Assembly (NCBI GenBank): GCA_036940085.1
Contig: JALLBK010000059.1
Span: forward strand, 41,004 to 105,003
Reading direction: 5' to 3'
Length of the DNA: 64,000 bases
Origin: Discostella pseudostelligera
Lineage: Eukaryota; Bacillariophyta; Thalassiosirophyceae; Thalassiosirales; Thalassiosiraceae
Part shown: in pieces, positions 30,032 through 43,000 of the stretch
Numbering within the stretch: the first letter of the stretch is position 1
Layout of the letters: each line of letters opens with the position of its first letter
Made by a program: the position numbers and the translations under genes
The notes under the pieces: model-generated
Seen by the model: the letters and a program-made list of their open reading frames with translations, nothing else
Databases searched by the model: none
Told to the model about the DNA's origin: nothing

Positions 30032-30063
30032 AGCAAGCAGCAAGCAGCAAGCAGCAAGCAGCA
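30032..30063 (+). repeat. AGCAAGC 7-bp microsatellite
   Basis: About four and a half copies of the heptamer AGCAAGC, 65 bp before the start of the thioredoxin-like gene; probably 5' UTR. Confidence 0.8.
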
Positions 30064-30128
30064 CCACGCTACCCACCACCACCACCAACCACCATGAACC
30101 ATAACCAAGCAATGCTTGGTACGCAACC

Positions 30129-30740
30129 ATGAGCGCCTCCTCACCCAAATTTCCAAACTTTCCTCTTACTAATCTCGGCAACGCCGAGTTCACTGCTACC
30201 AAAGCAGCATTTTCTGGCCAAAATACAGTTATAGGTGAGTTGAAACCATCGACATGACGTTTGGTGCGATATGCGAGGCGTGGCGTCATTGTGTCACCTC
30301 CCTCCTCTCTCACCCACATATTATTTATTGCAAACAATGCAGACTTTTGGACCACCAAATGCACCAACTGTCCCGATGCACTCGACAAACTTAATGACCT
30401 CGCAGGAGAAGAACGGTACAAAAATGTCAAATTTGCGTCCATATGCTGTGACTCCTGCGATGGTGCACGCAATATCATCGAGAAGGAGGACAGCCCGCGA
30501 TGGGATAAGGTGTCTCACTTCTTTATGGACCATGAGCATAAGGAGGAGGCGAAGAAAATATTGGGGTTTAAGCAAGTTCCTTTCTATGTGGTTTTGAATG
30601 GGGAGGGTGACATTGTCCAAATGGGAACAAAGAAGTACATTGATTTTGAACACCTACCTGGTATGATCGAACCAAAAGAAGAAATGGGTGCATCTGAGAA
30701 GAAGGACGATGGCTTCCAGATATTAGACCTGGACTTTTAA
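30129..30740 (+). CDS. Thioredoxin-like protein with a CTNC active site
   Basis: Exons 30129-30234 and 30343-30740, 167 residues. The fold starts after about 35 residues (TVIDFWTTKCTNCPDAL), with redox motif C42-T-N-C45 in place of the classical CGPC. KVKFASICCDSCDGARNI-type sequence follows, then the conserved cis-Pro in KQVPFYVVLNGEGDIV. No signal peptide, so probably cytosolic or nuclear. The CxNC motif and the additional CCDSC cluster suggest a specialised disulfide oxidoreductase or a metal-binding thioredoxin relative. Substrates unknown. The splice sites fit the frame exactly. Confidence 0.82.
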
Positions 30741-30948
30741 CCTGGATTTGGGTTATGATATTATTTGGGCAGAATCCAATTCATAGTTGCGCTCGGTCTT
30801 CCTGACAATCTGTGCTGGTGTACACACACAAAATGCTGTTTGTCTGCAGAGTAATCTTGTCACGTGTCTGATTCATTAGGAGATATTGTTTTCACCGCGA
30901 GCAAAGTAAGTTATTGCATTTACATCCAGATTAACCATATATTATGAG

Positions 30949-33900
30949 TTATAGGTATAGTGAACTGCAGAACACAATGTCCCGCTTGAGCAAATCGCTT
31001 CCCTTCTCGAATTTTGCCTGAAGCTCGAGGTTGCCAATTGCCTTTGATGCACTTGCGAGTTGTCTCAACAGTTCTTCCAGCCTTCGTAATGCACGAATTG
31101 TTGAACCTTCGAAGAAACCCGTAAGTTTCTGCACCTCGACAAACTTTGCGCCTTTCACCCAGGCATAAACAGCCTCCATCCTAAGTCGATGATATGCGCA
31201 GAGTGGAACAACGAATGAGATTGGCGAAGTAGAATCGAGCGTCGGAAGCAACAAAAAATACAACTTACAATCCAGGGTTGAATTTTTCGACAAATTCATC
31301 CTCGTTCAATTCGATTTTGCACGATATTGCCACTTTTGCAACAGTCCGAGCAAGTTCGATCAATTTGTAGTACGGGGCAGAGAGGTATGATTTCAAGCCC
31401 TTTGCTGGATCATCTTCATCTTTGCTCCTCTCGTCGAAGATAAGGCACGACAATAAGGATACACTTTGTTCCACTGTCAAGTCGTTGAACATTCCTGCAA
31501 ACAGCAACTCAACTACCACCAACTCATTCGCGGTGTTAACCTCGCAAGCCGCTCTACCTTTCGTTTGGATGACACCAGCTCCATCGACATGTCCTAGCTC
31601 CTTCAAGACTCGCTTCATCTTACGCAGGTCGTCCTTCATAACCAACGTTTGACATGCTCTGGCTTCCCTTCGTAATAACCGCGCACTTTCCAGTTTATCG
31701 CTCTTCAGTTCGTAAGCACTCACACGCCTGATACGTTCATTTTCATCGATTTCGGTCGAGAGCTTATGCAATGCCAAACGCCCTTTGAGCTCGGATGCTC
31801 GTTCTAGGAGTTTGTTGAACTCGCCAACATTGATTTTTAGATCTTTGACCGGATCGAGTAGAGGCAAACCCTCCGGGAAGCGACGCCGAACTTCATTCAA
31901 TGACTTCATAATGTTCTTCCTCGCTTCTTGAGGCTTTGTGTCTTGTGGAACAAATAGACGAACGGCTGAAATCCTATCAATGTTGTCCAACCCAACGGTA
32001 CATTCTCTCATGGTCACCATTTCAGGTTTGTCCTTTGATGATGCTGGTCGACAGTGGCGGGCCGTGCCTCTCCATAATAATCCGAGATTGGCCAAATCTT
32101 CTTCTCGCCTTGCTTCTGCGATCGGCGAAGTATCATCAAAGTGTCGATCGACACAACTCAGGAGAACATCAATATTGTGCAAGGGACCTTCTGCATTCAG
32201 TGCCGCCTGACCTGCCGACCCTGCTGTTCCCGTCCCGGCCTTTCTCTTGTACCGCACAATGATACCCCAACCACAGTTTTCCCCGTCGATAGTTACATCA
32301 ATAAGCCTTCCACTGGATTGAACAAACGGCAAAATGTGCTCTGGCCTGCGTTGGATTTTCATCATCTTTCGTTGAGTCAATAAGAGCTGTTTGTCCATTC
32401 CGAAGTATTCTCCAACTAGCGCCACATCCTCTGGTAAATTTCCTGGCGTTACTTCAATCGCATTTGCTTCTTCCTCGGCTTGATCCGCCTGTGCCTCCAA
32501 GGCCGGTGCCTCACTCTCCTGCTGATATTGATGGAATGACGCACGTAATAGATACTCTGGATCGACATCCTCCACGCGAAGCATATTGAGCAGCATATTG
32601 TATGAAATTCGGTACGATGAATTTAGTGGATCGGGGTCACCGTACAAGATTCCCTTGCAGACAGTGGGTTCCATCTTCTCATCCATCATTTGGATGACCA
32701 CTCCACGATCGTCCTTGCCACGACGTCCAGCCCGTCCACTCATTTGAATGTACTCGCCACTAGTCACCCATCGCATTTCTTTCCCATCCCATTTACGAGT
32801 GTTGGTGAACACGACTGTTTTGGCAGGCATGTTAATACCAATAGCGAATGTCTCGGTAGCAAAAAGGCACTTGATCAACCCCTCCGAGAAAAGAATCTCG
32901 ACAATTTCTTTCAGAATAGGCAACAGTCCACCATGATGGATTCCAATACCGCGTTTCAATAATGGCAACAACGCTTCCACTTGTGGTAATTTACGATCAT
33001 CTTCCGATAGGCTCTCAATCGCATTCGAAAACACTTGCGAGATCAAATCCTTCTCGACCTCATCCGTGTAATCTTCACGCTTCAATTCCAAAGCATACTT
33101 TTCACAATCCTTTTTGGAGAAGGAGAATACAATCACGGGGTTGAGATTGCGCGTCATTACCAACTTGACTATGCGATGCAGGTCATTGTTTGGTCCTTTC
33201 CCTCCACCGGCACCAAATTTGCGTTTCTGTCCCCGACCACCCTTGCCATTTCCAGAGTCCATAATGGCCTCGGCAATTGCTCCCTCGACACCTCCCCCTC
33301 CTTGAAGTGCTGACATGGCTTTTTGAAAGTTCGATTCGCGAAATTTGCCCTTCTCATCTACCACCAAATGCAACCCATCCCCTCCCTGGGGAAAGATGTA
33401 ATGCTGCAAAGGCGTAGGACGATAATTCGTGTATACCACATGACAAGGCTGATGATGTATCTTGGCAATCCAACTAACAAACTGGCGTGCATTGGGAATT
33501 GTCGCTGACAGGAACACAAAGCGCACTTTGTGTGGTAGCAAGATAATACTCTCCTCCCAAACCACACCACGTTCCTTATCACGCATGTAATGGACTTCAT
33601 CGTAGATCACCCAGGCCACCTCTCGCATCACTTCAGATCCTCGATACAACATGGAGCGTAAAATTTCAGTGGTCATTACAAGACAGGTAGCGGTAGGATT
33701 GATGGTAATATCGCCCGTCATTAATCCAACATCATCAAACTCCTCTTGCAAATCACGATACTTTTGATTCGATAATGCTTTAATTGGCGATGTGTAAACG
33801 ACACGCTGTCCATCACGGAGAGATTTGGCAATGGCGTATTCGGCCACGACGGTCTTACCCGCGGATGTATGTGCTGCTACGAGGACACTCTCATTCTTTT

Positions 33901-34498
33901 CTACATAATTGATTGCCGTCTGTTGAAAGGGGTCGAGGGTGAATGGGTAGACTTTGGCAGGTGGGCGATTCTTGTTGATGGTGGCTTCATCGTCAGTTGT
34001 TGGGATGAGTGGACCATCGGGCATTGCTGAGTAGGATCTAATTGACTTATCGTGAGATGTCCCCGTAGCGACCTCCCTATTTTCATCGATGACAACAGTT
34101 GAGGTAGCTCCGGCATCGCCACTGGTGGAGGAGCGCTCCTGGTCATTATTCGGTGCATCATCGGTGAATTTCTTTTGAGTGTGACCCACAGCATGATGCA
34201 TCGATGAGAATACATCGGCGTACATTGTAGAAACAGCCTTGGCCTTTCCTGATTGTTGCGAGTCGGTAAGATCAGTGTTGGTATCAGCTGCCTTATTGAT
34301 GTCATCGTCATCGCCGCCGCGATCGTCGTTCATGTTGTCATCATCATCGTCCGCCGGTATTATTTTGTTGTTTGATACATATCCTGTTGTTTCATCAGAA
34401 GTTTCTTTAGAATCCTTACTAAATGATGCGTCGGCAGTAGCTTGATCGTTGTCATCTTCGCCGTCGAAGGCCCCAAATAGGGCATCAAGGTCCGCCAT
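30949..34498 (-). CDS. MTR4: Nuclear exosome RNA helicase MTR4 (SKIV2L2)
   Basis: A DExH helicase that unwinds and feeds RNA to the nuclear exosome and is part of TRAMP. Exons 34498-31269 and 31180-30949; 1153 residues (human 1042). The acidic N-terminal tail is about 180 residues. Walker A AHTSAGKT lies near residue 209, DEVHYMRD near 298, then SATIPN and QMSGRAGRRGKD. The arch/KOW insert is followed by a C-terminal DSHCT domain, completed by exon 2 (EAVYAWVKGAKF ... KRDIVFCSSLYL). The intron joins G-L-M-E-A-V-Y in phase. The longest frame begins at TTG; ATG 34498 is chosen. The MTR4 rather than SKI2 assignment follows from the C-terminus and arch features. Confidence 0.93.
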
Positions 34499-35005
34499 GG
34501 TCAATGGAGGTCAATGGCAATGGCAACGGCAATGGGCAGATTGACGATTGCGATTGAGATTGAGGCAGTGAGGGGTGTCCTTGGTGAATGAGGGGGGCGG
34601 TGCATCGGTGAGCGAGAGATGGATGGTGCTCGCGCGCTCGACGTCCGATAGGAGACTATGTAGCGGCGGGGCGGGCGGCGGCGGACAGACATCGGTCTCC
34701 CGCCAAAAAAGGAAATCCACGTGGAGTATGGATGAATTCCACGTGGAGTCTTTTCAACTCCACGTGGAGTCTTGATCGACGTGGAACAGGCATTCGGTCG
34801 AGACAGTATGCATGCATGGCATCGTACTTCATCGTTCCGCGTATGCTCGTCAATGTATTGTATGGGATTAATCAATGAAGGGACGAAGAGGGTGGCAGTC
34901 GGTGTGGATTGCAGTTTCTAGCATACGGACCTCCACGTAGCATAAGTGATCAAGACGTCGTTTCTGAGGAATGCTGCGTGCTGCCACTGGCGTAATAAAG
35001 CATTA
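34499..35005. promoter_or_regulatory. MTR4 upstream region with phased CACGTG palindromes and an E2F-like box
   Basis: 507 bp. TCTCCCGCCAAAAAA lies at 34696-34710. TCCACGTGGAGT follows at 34716, 34738 and 34759, with a degenerate TCGACGTGGAAC whose ACGT core is at 34779; the first three ACGT cores are 22 and 21 bp apart, about two helical turns. CTCCACGTAG at 34931 is a further variant. This is a G-box type, a bZIP/bHLH target in other eukaryotes. Confidence 0.6.
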
Positions 35006-38000
35006 TCATGTGATTATCTTATCCGCCAAAAGAACTCTCTGAAGCCTCACCATTATCACAAGACGACCTGATGCATCAGCCATCCCAGTCCTATTGACTG
35101 ACAGCTCGTTCAGAACAACATGAGACACGAGTTTTGCGTCGTCATTCACTGTCACTGCATGTAACAAGGCCGATTCTAGTGACCTGGAGCTGATTATTGA
35201 TCCTTCTAGGAGTACACACAAAAAGTTACCGATGGATTCACAACTGATTGGATTTGGTTCTCCACTCATCCCAGGATTCATTGCACCAATCAATGTTAGC
35301 ATATTGTCGACATCACATAGCAAGGACTCTAACTCCTGCTTCGATGTGTCTGCGTACCCTAGCTTGCCGAGAACACTTAATACATCCGTGACCTCGATGA
35401 CAGCGCCGAGCAAATGTCGATGTAATGGATTAGTGAAGAACCTCTTCAAAGCCGAGAGTATATGCATTTCAAAGTCTAAAACTGTCGGAGGAATACCAGC
35501 TCCAATGAAGTATCGTTGTAAGTATTCAATTGCTTTTTTCGCTCCTCCTTTCAAGCTTGTGAAGGCTATGTCGATACCAGCCGAGTCGTCCACTTCCATT
35601 GTCTGAAGCCGACTTAATGATGCGGTCAAAACAGCAAGATTGTGGAATGAATTGCCCGACTGTATACTCTCTCCTTCTACTGAACGGTCTCTCTTCAATG
35701 CATTGAGTGGTACCCCTGCCAAAAATTTCTTTTCCTTCCTGATGAATTCCTCCACGAGTTTCTTTTTATCTTGGTGAATAACTGAATGAATGATATTTCG
35801 TCCCTGATGAAATGCATGGGATATCGCCAGTGAAGATGCAACTTCGACGACTTTGGTCTGAGTCTCGGGTGGCGCTAGCAAATGCAAGGTTCCCGTGATT
35901 GTACGATCAAAGTGATCTTTCATTAGAGTTGTGGCCGCTTCCTCTGCTTTCGAGTCCAGCAAATTGAGTAGTTTTGTGTATTCCTCCACGGTCATTCTAG
36001 GATATTTGTTGAAATATTCTTCAAATGACGCAGCTTCGTGCTTAAATATTGGAATGATGCATGCATGAGAAGCTGTGTGAGCAAAATTTTTGATGGCACG
36101 ATCGACCACAATCTCACACAGCTGTTGCAAATCCTTGTGTTGGTGAAAGAATGAGTCGACCAGTCTCTCTCTGATGCCAACGTTTTTGTTCGGTGTTCTA
36201 GAGCGCTTGATTGACCAAGGGCTCATCTGACCGATGAGAACAATTTGGGAGATAAGGTTGGGTTCCATTCCTCCCAAATTAGTAATGGTGTCCGGTCGTA
36301 CTTTCTTTGGTGCGGTGGTTGCAACTTTATCGTTGTTTTGCGCCAAATCCTTTAGAAGATCGTGCAGATCCTTCAGGTGTGGTATCAACGACGTTGAAGT
36401 ATGCTGACTAAACCACAGTGGGAGGACGTCGAGAGAGATCAGACCTGCAGATTCTGGTGTAGCAGACTCACGGGTCGGAATGTTCAGTATGTCTAAATGT
36501 TGGGATGGAGCGAGCCCAACAACGTCACGAAACAGAGCTTCCAACTGCAATGATACTTGCATCATGTTTGTTTGATGAAAACTGTGACTGCTTAATTGAT
36601 ATGGAAAGCAGCGGTGCTTGATACTCAATAGCAGAGCAAATGTGTCGATGTAGTACGGAAATCTCCTCGAAACTGCATCCCTGTGTAGAGTGTTCAATCG
36701 AAAATGTGAGTGTAGTACCAGTACTGATAGTACCAATGCAGGAGACCAAAATAATTCAACTGCGTACCATTTCATCATTCCAAGATATTGTGTCACCCAC
36801 GGAATAACAACTACCAAGCGATTGTGTATCCATGCTTCTTCGATGCACTTCCTTATGTTGATCGATGATGTGTTGAGGTCGTAATCTCTGTCAGGGATTG
36901 AATCGGCAGCAAGTTCCCAATTCGGACTGAAGTCAAGCATACCGAGAAATTTCGCCAGCATCTGAGTTTTTGCGATGTAATCGTATAAATCCTTCGTTTC
37001 GTTGACAGCCGTCATCTCATTTATTTGTTGAGCCAATCTACTCTTCAAATGCATGTTGAATGTGTACGAGTCGCCAGCTCTAATGAATATAGAGAAAAAT
37101 TCCTGATGGCCAGTAAAACTCTGATCTGGTGTCGACGCTGTGCTAGTAGATGATCCTCGCTGATCGATGCGCAGCGTTTTACTACTTCTATTCGCTTGAG
37201 CGCTTGTTGAGGTGAATCTCATGTGAAGTTTCTTTCGTAAAGGCAATATGCAACGGGTTAGAAAGTCTGGAGTATTTGATATCGGGTACAGCCAACAAAC
37301 TTACTTGCAATCGCTTTTTGTCCCCGATTTGCCTTAGGACTTCAGAATCGGTCTCACTGATAGGGGCAAGCCCCGTCTGAAGGAGCAAGTCGCAAACGAA
37401 GTTGACAAACCAAAACGTATTTCCAGGAGAAACATTGCTCAATATCTCTCTAGATGCATGCTGTAGAGAAACAATGCTTTTCTCGACCTGCTCCTGTTCC
37501 ATCAGCCTACCACGGATATCTTGAAATCCACGAAGCTGGAAGAGGAAAGAATCACGCAACTCCTCTCGTTCTTTGTAAATCATGTTCAATTGGGCCGAAC
37601 GATAATTGTGTCGAGAATCGCGTGCGTGATCAAAGGGCAAAGTGAGATGCGGAGTATTCGTGATGTGCCCCAGCGCTTTTCGGTCGGCATCAAATATTAG
37701 TTCTGACTTTCCTGCATAGATAATATCCTGCATTGCCGTGCACAATCCTCGGCAGTGTATTTGCAGGGCTGGAAAAACGACAAACAATTTGAGCGTTTCA
37801 TGTCCCAAATTTACAATGACAGACTCCAAGTTCGTTAACGTTTTGGCGGCGAAGTCTCGACACGATTGTTCACAGTTGAAAATCACATCATATGGCTGAG
37901 TTCCATTTGTATCCGTCTTTTTCCGTGTAAGATTCTTATTTGACAGAGACAATAGCCTTAGAAGAAGGTGAAATTCCAGCAAAAGCGAGGGTGCCAAGTG

Positions 38001-38852
38001 CGACCTTAAAATGGCAACATAAATCAACACAAGTCTTTCCGACTTTTGTTGAATGTACTCATCGATGCCTGTGTTAGTAACCCTGACAATTCCGACCTTT
38101 TCTGCATCATCCGTGCAAATTTCATTGTCTGTGGAGAACTGTATTCCCGTCTTCGGAGATGGTGCCGGCACTGAATCAGAATCAAATGTAAATGAATTGA
38201 ATGTTTGTCGAAGTGGATAAGTTGATGCTGCAGGTGATACTGAGGTTGCATTTCCGCTCGCAGTCATTTGACAACCATTCGACTGTATTGTTGCATTGAT
38301 GGCATTCTGCGATTGAATATTGGTGGTGATGATATTATTTGTTGCATTCCAGCTATTCGATTTATTACCGCCACCATTTGTATCAGAAGTAATCTTTGGA
38401 CCTTTGTTTTTCTTTCTTCCCACAAGTAACGTCGGTGGTGAGGCGGAAGATATTGACGGAAGAGTCGGAAATGAGTCCTCATAAGATTTGTCATTCAAAT
38501 TTGGATGATTATTATTGTCGTCCTTGAGGAAAGGAGATGTGCTGACACTTGGTGATGCCTCTAGAAATTGTCGGCATGCGTCTCGTATTGCATTTAAGAT
38601 TGCAATAGACGCATGCAATCGATTGGGGCAGTGGTTTGGCTGCGTCTTCACTCTCTCATCGTCTATCGTTGGCAATGAGGCACCCGATAACCAACGTATC
38701 AGCGATGATGTCTGCTGGTCTGAATCGACTGCCGATGTAGCGGTATCGGGCTGGAAATCATGGCAAGCGCAGAGCTCGACGCGACAAGAATTACGTCTTG
38801 GTTCTCTCTTGGTTGGCGTCGCCACCAACAGAATCCGTCCCTTTGTGGACAT
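35006..38852 (-). CDS. CDAN1: Codanin-1 homologue
   Basis: Codanin-1 in animals binds and sequesters the histone chaperone ASF1, and partners CDIN1. Exons 38852-37305 and 37231-35006 with a 73-bp intron; 1257 residues (human 1227). Matching blocks in order: an acidic F-P-x-L motif (EDSFPTLPSI), then a basic K-K-N-K-G-P-K-I-T stretch like the ASF1-binding motif. Next come SERLVLIYVAILRSHLAPSL, HETLKLFVVFPALQ, DSRHNYRSAQLN, MLAKFLGMLDFSP, RLVVVIPWVTQYLGM and ERLVDSFFHQHKDLQQLCEIV. The middle third and C-terminus are helical and divergent. The family call is from memory of the human protein and needs profile confirmation; no other family fitted as well. Confidence 0.72.
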
Positions 38853-39285
38853 TATCCTGCGGAGTCTGTACGATGTCTACCAGTATCGATAGAGATAAGG
38901 CATGCTCGCCGGTCTCCGGCAAAGCAATAGCGTCGACGGAGGCGATGGTGGATTAGGATGAGGTGGATCGATGGGGCAGCGGGGCGGCGGGCGCGGTGGA
39001 GGAGCGTTCCCGCCAAAAGAATGTTGGGCCAAAGAGTTTTGGCGCGAACAGTGAATTGTCGACGTGTGGGGGGAAATGGCGGGAGACACCGCCACCTCAT
39101 CACTTCGACGAGAGAGAAAGAAACGAAGAACGATGAGCCACCATGCACCATGGCCGATCGATGGTATTCGTAGATATGGTACCACGTACCATGTTGTTGT
39201 CCGGTTCATCTCCTAGATATAAATATTATCTCATCATAACCAGCACCTTCACGAGTCCTCTCATATATCAAGTCTCAAAGTCGCC
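38853..39285. promoter_or_regulatory. Divergent promoter, codanin-like / plastid protein
   Basis: 433 bp. E2F-like boxes: GTTCCCGCCAAAA (39006-39018), GTTTTGGCGCGAAC (39036-39049) and AAATGGCGGGAGA (39074-39086). A 17-bp near-palindrome ATGGTACCACGTACCAT lies at 39176-39192. A TATA-like TATAAATA lies at 39218-39225, 61 bp before the plus-strand ATG. Confidence 0.55.
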
Positions 39286-39883
39286 ATGTCAAAGGAAATA
39301 GCAATCGTATCATTACTGATTATTGCCGCATCAACTCGCGGCGCTGCAGCTTTTTCGAGCGCAGCCAACCAAATAACGTCACTTCGTGCTGCTGCTGGTA
39401 GTGGAAGATTTATTATCGACTCATCGTCCGTATTATGTGAGTCATTCAACGACGACGACGACGACGAATACGAACCACAGGAGAAGAAAAAGGGTTTCTT
39501 CGCGAACTTCTTTGAAGAGTTGGATGCCTTCGTGGACGATGCTACCTCTCGTCGACTCGGAAATGGTGCTCAGTACTATGGAAAGAGAAAGAGCAGTTTT
39601 TACGGGAAGGATGATGCAAATAGGAAGAAGGATAAGGTGAGCCCATCGTCATGATAATATGTGACAACCATATTTGTGTATTAACATTCCGTTCTGAGCT
39701 GAATCTAATCATTTTGCTCTCCAATGGTACAACGCTGGCCAGGCTGTGTCAGATCCTCTCGAGGATTATCGTGGACCCAGTAATGCAGGTTATTTTAAGT
39801 GGATGCCAGATGCAGAGACCGGAGAACTGAAACCTGTGACAAGGCTGCGAGAAGTTAATATTGAGAAGAAGTCTCGGTTTTGA
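39286..39883 (+). CDS. Small predicted plastid protein, unknown function
   Basis: Exons 39286-39636 and 39743-39883; 163 residues. The N-terminus is a signal peptide followed by A-A-A-F (cleavage before F23), the diatom complex-plastid presequence pattern. The mature part has an acidic run, then GFFANFFEELDAFVDDATSRRLGNG, a Tyr/Lys-rich stretch (YYGKRKSSFYGK), and after the intron GYFKWMPDAETGELKPVTRLRE. I do not recognise the family; the DAETGEL hairpin-like end suggests a small beta domain. Convergent with LON. Confidence 0.7.
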
Positions 39884-40004
39884 GTACGTGAATTAATACC
39901 TGCGGTTAGTTGTAGTGTTGTATTGAAGCCTCTGGAAAAGGCTGAGAGTATTGCTCCAACGAAGGCTAGAAGGTATCTTCCCGGAGTGCTCATGGTTTTG
40001 TTCG

Positions 40005-43000
40005 TCAACTGCCAAACGCAACATCATACACGCTAGAGTACTCGGTAGCATAATTAATATCAAGCCCTTCCTTCAAATAATCTGGGAGCTCTTCAAAATC
40101 GCGCCGACAATCCTCAGGAAGAATAATTGTTTTGATACATGCTCTCCTAGCAGCCATGATTTTTTCTTTAATTCCTCCGACAGCTAGCACTTTACCTGTA
40201 AGGCTGTAGTTGCGGAGATAGGAATGGCGTCAGAAATCTTGAGGATGATTATTTCCAACGATAAAAGATCTAAATGAGCATACTACTACTACTCACCTCA
40301 CTTCACCCGTCATCGCAAGATCACTCTTGATGGGTCTGTCGAGTGCCAGTGACAGCATTGCAGTTACCATCGTAATTCCAGCAGATGGTCCGTCTTTCGG
40401 TGTCGCCCCTTCAGGAACATGCATGTGAACATCTGTGACGTCGAAGAAATCATTATCAGGTGCAATATCTGCTAGCCTGGCGCGAGCAACAGTGTATGCA
40501 ATTTGAGTGCTCTCCTTCATTACATCCCCCAGTTGACCAGTGACTTTGATGGTTCCACCTCCTCGAGTTTTTCCTTCAGGGTCAAGTCCACGCTTGATAC
40601 CTTGTGTTTCGACATAAAGTGCAGCTCCTCCCATGCTTGTCCAAGCAAGCCCCATCACAACACCGTGAGGTAGAGGATCAATCTCGTAGAGCCTGTCAGA
40701 TGTAAAAATGGGCTTCCCGACGTATTCATGCAAGTTGTCAGAAGTTACTTCCCATGTGTTCGACTTTCTGGAGCTCTTCACTGTGAGGTTTGTCCCTTCT
40801 TCTTCCGCAACCACCTGCAAACTGAGTAGTCGAGTGATTTTGTCAATCTTCTTTGCAAGATTACGGACACCTGCTTCACGACAATACCATCGAACAAGGC
40901 TTTCGAGCGCACTTCTATGGATGGCGAGAGATTCTGGAACCTTTTCTGTCAGTCGATACACTATTTCGGTATGGTCTGATTGCTCCCCCTCATTCTCCTT
41001 CCGTTCTGCATCATTTTCGTTGACGTCAGTCTTCTCTTCCGTGGGCAATTCTTTCACCATCAATCCACTGTTCACCATTGATTTCGGAACAAGATACTTT
41101 TCTGCAATCTCCAACTTCTCTGGTACGTCGTAGCCCGATAAACGAATCACCTCCATTCTGTCCAGCAATGGGCCTGGGATTCGATCGAGTTCATTCGCAG
41201 TGCACATGAAAAGGACCTTGCTAATATCTACTGGGGCATCGATGAAGTGATCTCGAAACGAATTGTTCTGGCTTGGGTCTAACACCTCAAGAAGTGCACT
41301 CGCAGGATCTCCTCGGTAATCTCTCCCGAGCTTGTCAATTTCATCGATCAACACGAGTGGATTGGTAGACTCCGTGCTTTTCAGGCACTGAATGATTTTC
41401 CCCGGCATGGCGCCCACGTAGGTTCGTCGATGCCCTTTGATCTCACTGACATCTGACATACCACCTACGCTGAATCGGAAGAACTTTCGCCCTAACGCCG
41501 CAGCTACACTCTCAGCGATGCTAGTCTTACCAGTGCCCGGAGGGCCCACCAGGCACAGAATCTTTCCCTGAACAGTTCCCTTGAGCTTCCCCACTGCAAT
41601 GAATTGCAAAATTGTTTCCTTCACTTCATCTAAACCGTAGTGGTCGCGGTCAAGCACTCGTCGTGCATCAGAAATCCCAAAGTTTTCCTCCGTTGTGACG
41701 CCCCATGGGATGTTAGTAAGCCAGTCTAAGTAGCTCCGTGTGACATTGAATTCAGATGAATTCTTCTCCAGTGTGGAAAGCTTATCCAATTCAGACTCAA
41801 TTATCTCATCAATCTCCTGTGGAATCGACGGATGCTCTGCTAGCTTCTTACGATACTTTTCAATCAGTGTTTCCTTATCGTCCTTCTCCATTCCTAATTC
41901 TTTTTTGATTGACTTAAGTTGCTCTGTCAAGAAGTACTTTCGTTGTGCCTCGCTCATCTTCTCTTCTACTTTGGCACTAATTTCTTTCTGCAACTTGCTA
42001 ACCTCTCTTTCTTTCGACAGTAGAACAAGTGCTTTGTGAAGCCTCAACTCAGGATCTTTCTCTTCTAACACTGACTGAAGATCAGCTGCATCTCCTCCAC
42101 TACTCAGGGACGCTGCAAAGTCGGCTAATCGATATGGATCATTCATGTCGAACATGTGTGCTGATGGTACCATATTGACCACTTGCTCTCTAAATAGAGC
42201 ATTCATCTGTGCAACTTCACGAATGGCGCTCAAAACTTCTTGACAAAGAGCGCGAATAGTGTCATCGCGTGACGAGTCCTCACCACGAACATACTGAAGT
42301 CGATCCCAATGTGATACCGTAACATCGATTGGAGGTCCAATGTCGTCGATAGACAATAAATCGATGCGACGATGAGGCATGATAAGAAGATTGGCGTGAT
42401 CATGGTTCGATCTATGCGTGTCATCCTCATCGTTCTCATCTTTCGGCTCGCTGGTTGTGAATGGGTGAGCATGGTCATCGTCGTCCGCGTTTTGCTCGGG
42501 CTTCGTCATTCTCTGAATCTGAGCAAATGTCCCTACCGAATACAGATCCGATTCGCTAGTCATTACCTCTGGCTTAACAAAACCTTTTGATAGGTCTGGG
42601 ATATCTTTTCGTAGGAAAATACCAATGTATCCACCCGACCCACCAGTCATGATCTTTTCCACTGCACTGATTGTTTTCTATGAAATTCCGAGTAAATCAT
42701 TGAGAAAGTGTCAGCATGATTGGTACTACAACCGAGGAACGAAGCATTTATTAATCTAACAATATGCGTACCTGATCTGTAATAGTAATGGGGGTCTGAT
42801 ATTGGACAAATATAAATATGAGTTGATGTGTGCAAGAGATGATGCAATAATGCCATCGAAAATTATTGACGTACCAACACACCAGGAAATACTGGACCTC
42901 GAACCACAGGCAACGCCAGCAAGTGCGGATATCTTGGAGCTTGATCACCAAATCCGAGTCTATGCGCTGGAAGCAACACGTTGCTAGGTGTCGAGCTTCC

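Larger units (their letters stand above)
29593..30128. promoter_or_regulatory. Divergent promoter with a dense GGCGGGAA array
   Basis: 536 bp between two starts. GGT-rich sequence lies at 29680-29730. TTGGCGGGAAG occurs at 29769-29779, the 38-39 bp array at 29813-29965, and further ATGGCGGAAA, TTGGCGAAAATGGCGGGAAG and TTGGCGAT boxes run to 30010. This is the richest E2F-like cluster in the window. Confidence 0.6.
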
